Shown here in pieces: positions 60,974-62,947 of a stretch of 62,947 bases of DNA (position 1 is its first letter; the number at the start of each line of letters is the position of its first letter). The DNA comes from Chryseobacterium gleum. Its GTDB lineage: Bacteria; Bacteroidota; Bacteroidia; Flavobacteriales_D; Sanyastnellaceae. Made by a program: the position numbers and the translations under genes. The notes below the pieces were generated by a model, which was given only the letters and a program-made list of their open reading frames with translations, did not search any database and was not told the origin of the DNA. The DNA lies in NCBI GenBank assembly GCA_945881835.1, contig CAMCVP010000005.1, positions 1-62,947 of the forward strand, in the 5' to 3' direction.

Positions 60974-62049
60974 GCGAGTTCAATTTTGTTTCCTGGTAAA
61001 CAACGCACCACCCCTTTCAATTCTAATTTCAAGAGGTGAAGAGCTAAATTCTCACCTTCAAACTTCCACTTCAACACATCTAAATCCAGCGCATGCTCCC
61101 TTCTTAGCAAATTGAAAATCTTCGTTTCCTCCGAACTCAATTCCGGAATGACCAACTGCGTTGCTTTCGATTCGATCTTCCAATCCATAAGTGAACACAG
61201 CTCTTCAGCCGATGTTACCAAATGGGCTTTTTGCTGACGAATTAAGTTGTTACAACCCTTGCTGTACGCATCGTTCGCACGACCGGGCAATGCGAAAACT
61301 TCCTTGTTAAAATCATTCGCGAAATTCGCCGTAACAAGCGCTCCACCCTTCGCCGCCGACTCTACGACCAAGAGCGCATCAGACAATGCCGCTATGCACC
61401 TGTTTCGCGTCTGGAAGTATTCACGCTCGGCCTTAACGGTGGGTGCCAATTCTGAAAACACCAAACCATTCTCTTCAATTCGACGAACCAACTTCTTGTT
61501 TTCCTTCGGATAAATATTCTCGTGACCGTTCGCTATGCATGCCCACGTCACCAAATTGTTCTCCAACGCCGACGAGTGCGCCTGAGCATCTATTCCAAGC
61601 GCAAGTCCGCTAATGACAACAACATCCAATTCACGCAGCGATGCAATGAGTTCATTGCAGAAAGATCTTCCGTAGGCTGTTGCATTTCGGGTTCCTACAA
61701 TGCCAATGGTACGGGCAGGATTCACTTCCGCGTTGCCCCGTTTAAAGAGATAAACGGGTGCATCGTCGAAGTACTTCAAGCGCTTGGGAAATTGCTCGCA
61801 TTCGAAACTTACTATTTCAATTTTATGTTGAAGGGCATCGCTCATCTCGCGCTCGGCCTTCTTCAGAAACTCAGTTTGTTTGGTTGAATCGAAAGAAAAT
61901 CGAATGGGTAACTCCCACTTCGAAATAGGCGTGCGAAAAGCAATCTCGGCTGAACCAAATTTTTCTATGAGTTTTCGAAAACGAATAGGACCTAAATGCG
62001 GCACATTGGAAAGTGCCAGTGTATACAAAAGTTGTTGCGCGTTATTCAT
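60970..62049 (-). CDS. dprA: DNA-processing protein DprA
   Basis: This single-stranded-DNA-binding protein loads RecA on incoming transforming DNA. The Rossmann domain has GIVGTRNATAYG near residue 110, VISGLALGIDAQAHSSAL and the ALPGRANDAYSKGCNNLI region; a winged-helix C-terminal domain ends it. The ATG at 62049 is preferred because an upstream start (62064) lies over the -7-like box at 62055. Another competence protein gene, comF, lies at 13 kb. Length is normal. Confidence 0.94.
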   Translation of the reverse strand: MNNAQQLLYTLALSNVPHLGPIRFRKLIEKFGSAEIAFRTPISKWELPIRFSFDSTKQTEFLKKAEREMSDALQHKIEIVSFECEQFPKRLKYFDDAPVYLFKRGNAEVNPARTIGIVGTRNATAYGRSFCNELIASLRELDVVVISGLALGIDAQAHSSALENNLVTWACIANGHENIYPKENKKLVRRIEENGLVFSELAPTVKAEREYFQTRNRCIAALSDALLVVESAAKGGALVTANFANDFNKEVFALPGRANDAYSKGCNNLIRQQKAHLVTSAEELCSLMDWKIESKATQLVIPELSSEETKIFNLLRREHALDLDVLKWKFEGENLALHLLKLELKGVVRCLPGNKIELA

Positions 62050-62054
62050 GCACG

Positions 62055-62062
62055 CAAAATTC
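62055..62062 (-). promoter_or_regulatory. -7-like box ending 5 bases before the dprA ATG
   Basis: The minus strand reads GAATTTTG, one mismatch from TAnnTTTG, then five bases and the ATG at 62049. It supports the internal start and predicts a leaderless message. Confidence 0.4.
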
Positions 62063-62112
62063 ATGAAAGGCGTTGAACACCTTCACAAACACTTATGCCA
62101 TAAAAGAGAATA

Positions 62113-62856
62113 TTACTTCTGCTGAATGAACAACTCGATAGCTTTACTCATGCTTGGCGCCTTTGGGTTCGGTGCCATAACATCTATGCGAAGCTTAGCA
62201 TTTTCAACCGCTTGAGCAGTGGTCTGTCCGAATACAGCAATCTTCGTTGTATTCTGTTTGAACTTCGGGAAGTTCTTGAACAACGATTCAATGTCTGAAG
62301 GAGAGAAGAATACAAGCATGTCGTATTTCACATCGGCCAAATCACTCAAATCGCTACATACAGTCTTGTACATAACCGCCTTAGAGAAATCGATTTTTTC
62401 CTTTGTTAAAATTTCAGGAATACTTGGCTTCAACATATCTGAACAAGGAAGCATAAACTTTTCAGTTTTGTGCTTCTTCACGAAATCCATAATCTCTGCA
62501 AACGTTCCATTACCGTAGAATATCTTTCTCTTTCTGAACTGCGTGTATTTCTGCAAGTAAAAAGCTATGGCTTCACTCAAACAAAAATATTTCGTTGCAT
62601 CTGAAACGGTAATGCGTAATTCTTTCGCTAAACGAAAATAATGGTCAACCGCATTTCTGCTAGTAAACAACACAGACGGATGTTCGGCGTAATCGATGCG
62701 TTGCTGACGAAAGTCTTGTCCACTAACGCCTTCAACGTGCACAAAAGGACGATAATCAATTTTTAACTTATGCTTTTTTGCAAGATCAACATAAGGATTC
62801 TTGTCGGACCCAGGATCTTGTTGCGTAATTAAAATTGTTTTTATTTTCTCTGCCAT
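62113..62856 (-). CDS. hemD: Uroporphyrinogen-III synthase
   Basis: This enzyme cyclises hydroxymethylbilane to uroporphyrinogen III in heme synthesis. The sequence is divergent, as is usual, but TILITQQDPGSDKNPY, VLFTSRNAVDHYF and IAVFGQTTAQAVENAKLRIDVMAPNPKAPSMSKAIELF, read in parts, match the family's two-domain layout. It has 247 residues. An exact -7 box at 62940 gives a leader of about 75 bases. It is followed by dprA on the same strand after 63 bases with a separate box. HemL, the first step, is encoded at 15.2-16.5 kb. Confidence 0.9.
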   Translation of the reverse strand: MAEKIKTILITQQDPGSDKNPYVDLAKKHKLKIDYRPFVHVEGVSGQDFRQQRIDYAEHPSVLFTSRNAVDHYFRLAKELRITVSDATKYFCLSEAIAFYLQKYTQFRKRKIFYGNGTFAEIMDFVKKHKTEKFMLPCSDMLKPSIPEILTKEKIDFSKAVMYKTVCSDLSDLADVKYDMLVFFSPSDIESLFKNFPKFKQNTTKIAVFGQTTAQAVENAKLRIDVMAPNPKAPSMSKAIELFIQQK

Positions 62857-62939
62857 CTCTGAAGGTTGAGGTTGTCCTCTAAAAAACGGTTAACCAAATT
62901 AGTTTCGAAAGCACAGCCCAAGGCAAAACTTCGAAGGTG

Positions 62940-62947
62940 CAAAGGTA
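62940..62947 (-). promoter_or_regulatory. -7 promoter box of hemD at the window edge
   Basis: The minus strand reads TACCTTTG, an exact match to TAnnTTTG, followed by CACC. It is 83 bases before the hemD ATG. The last 90 bases of the window hold nothing else recognised. Any -33 element would lie outside the window. Confidence 0.6.

Overview
This window reads as a compact chromosomal segment of a Bacteroidota bacterium, most likely a member of or close to the order Flavobacteriales. The reasons are the gene content (alternative complex III feeding an A-type cytochrome oxidase, a separate atpD-atpC pair with a very short epsilon subunit, a DUF4286 protein, half-size TauE/SafE and UbiA-like proteins), the general lack of strong Shine-Dalgarno sequences, and many copies of the Bacteroidota -7 promoter box TAnnTTTG in front of genes. 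No rRNA, tRNA, CRISPR array, insertion sequence, prophage or integrase was seen, and no stretch longer than about 215 bases lacks a gene. Species cannot be named from the sequence alone.

Layout. 1-3.6 kb: end of a DUF349 gene, trigger factor, ATP synthase epsilon and beta. 3.8-6.3 kb: a Wzz-like and a Wzy/WaaL-like polysaccharide pair. 6.2-16.5 kb: short, densely packed, mostly convergent units (SpoIIE-type phosphatase, NadR-like kinase, VanZ, GcvH, half TauE, kynureninase, propeller lipoprotein plus secreted esterase, PanD, ComF, two membrane/exported unknowns, HemL). 16.6-25.4 kb: YbhN-like flippase, RfaE2, PnuC, HflX behind a cytochrome c lipoprotein and a four-helix putative cytochrome b, DUF4286, an aminotransferase, RlmH, PdxA, leucyl aminopeptidase. 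25.5-30.1 kb: the rimP-nusA-infB operon with an attenuator-like leader. 30.3-36.2 kb: PurD, an M15 peptidase, NadC, YihY, DUF2147, a hydrolase and an SRAP protein. 36.2-39.1 kb: a DnaE-type polymerase with a ruined PHP site. 39.2-42.3 kb: ExbB-ExbD-TonB-FolC. 42.3-56.7 kb: a long minus-strand run, actABCDEF-ctaC-ctaD, a beta-rich exported protein, ruvB and queG. 56.9-62.9 kb: SPOR protein, HmgA-HppD (tyrosine catabolism), a LolE-type permease, DprA and HemD.

How the genes work together. The centre of gravity is aerobic respiration: ActA-F oxidises menaquinol and passes electrons through c-type hemes to cytochrome oxidase, and the proton gradient drives ATP synthase and the TonB system. HemL and HemD supply tetrapyrrole for those hemes. 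Kynureninase, quinolinate phosphoribosyltransferase, PnuC and a NadR-like kinase give several routes into NAD. HmgA and HppD send tyrosine into central metabolism.

The best leads are regulatory and architectural; no defence island or new gene cassette was found. (1) Eight genes have a -7-like box ending only 4-6 bases before the ATG, which predicts leaderless mRNAs. (2) A strong intrinsic terminator lies directly before the rimP start codon and could let NusA regulate its own operon. (3) The terminator after ctaD contains the start codon of the next gene. (4) Nine of eleven convergent gene pairs overlap, four of them sharing a single TTAA for both stop codons. (5) A DnaE-like polymerase with lost PHP metal ligands and a degraded clamp-binding site follows an SRAP gene.
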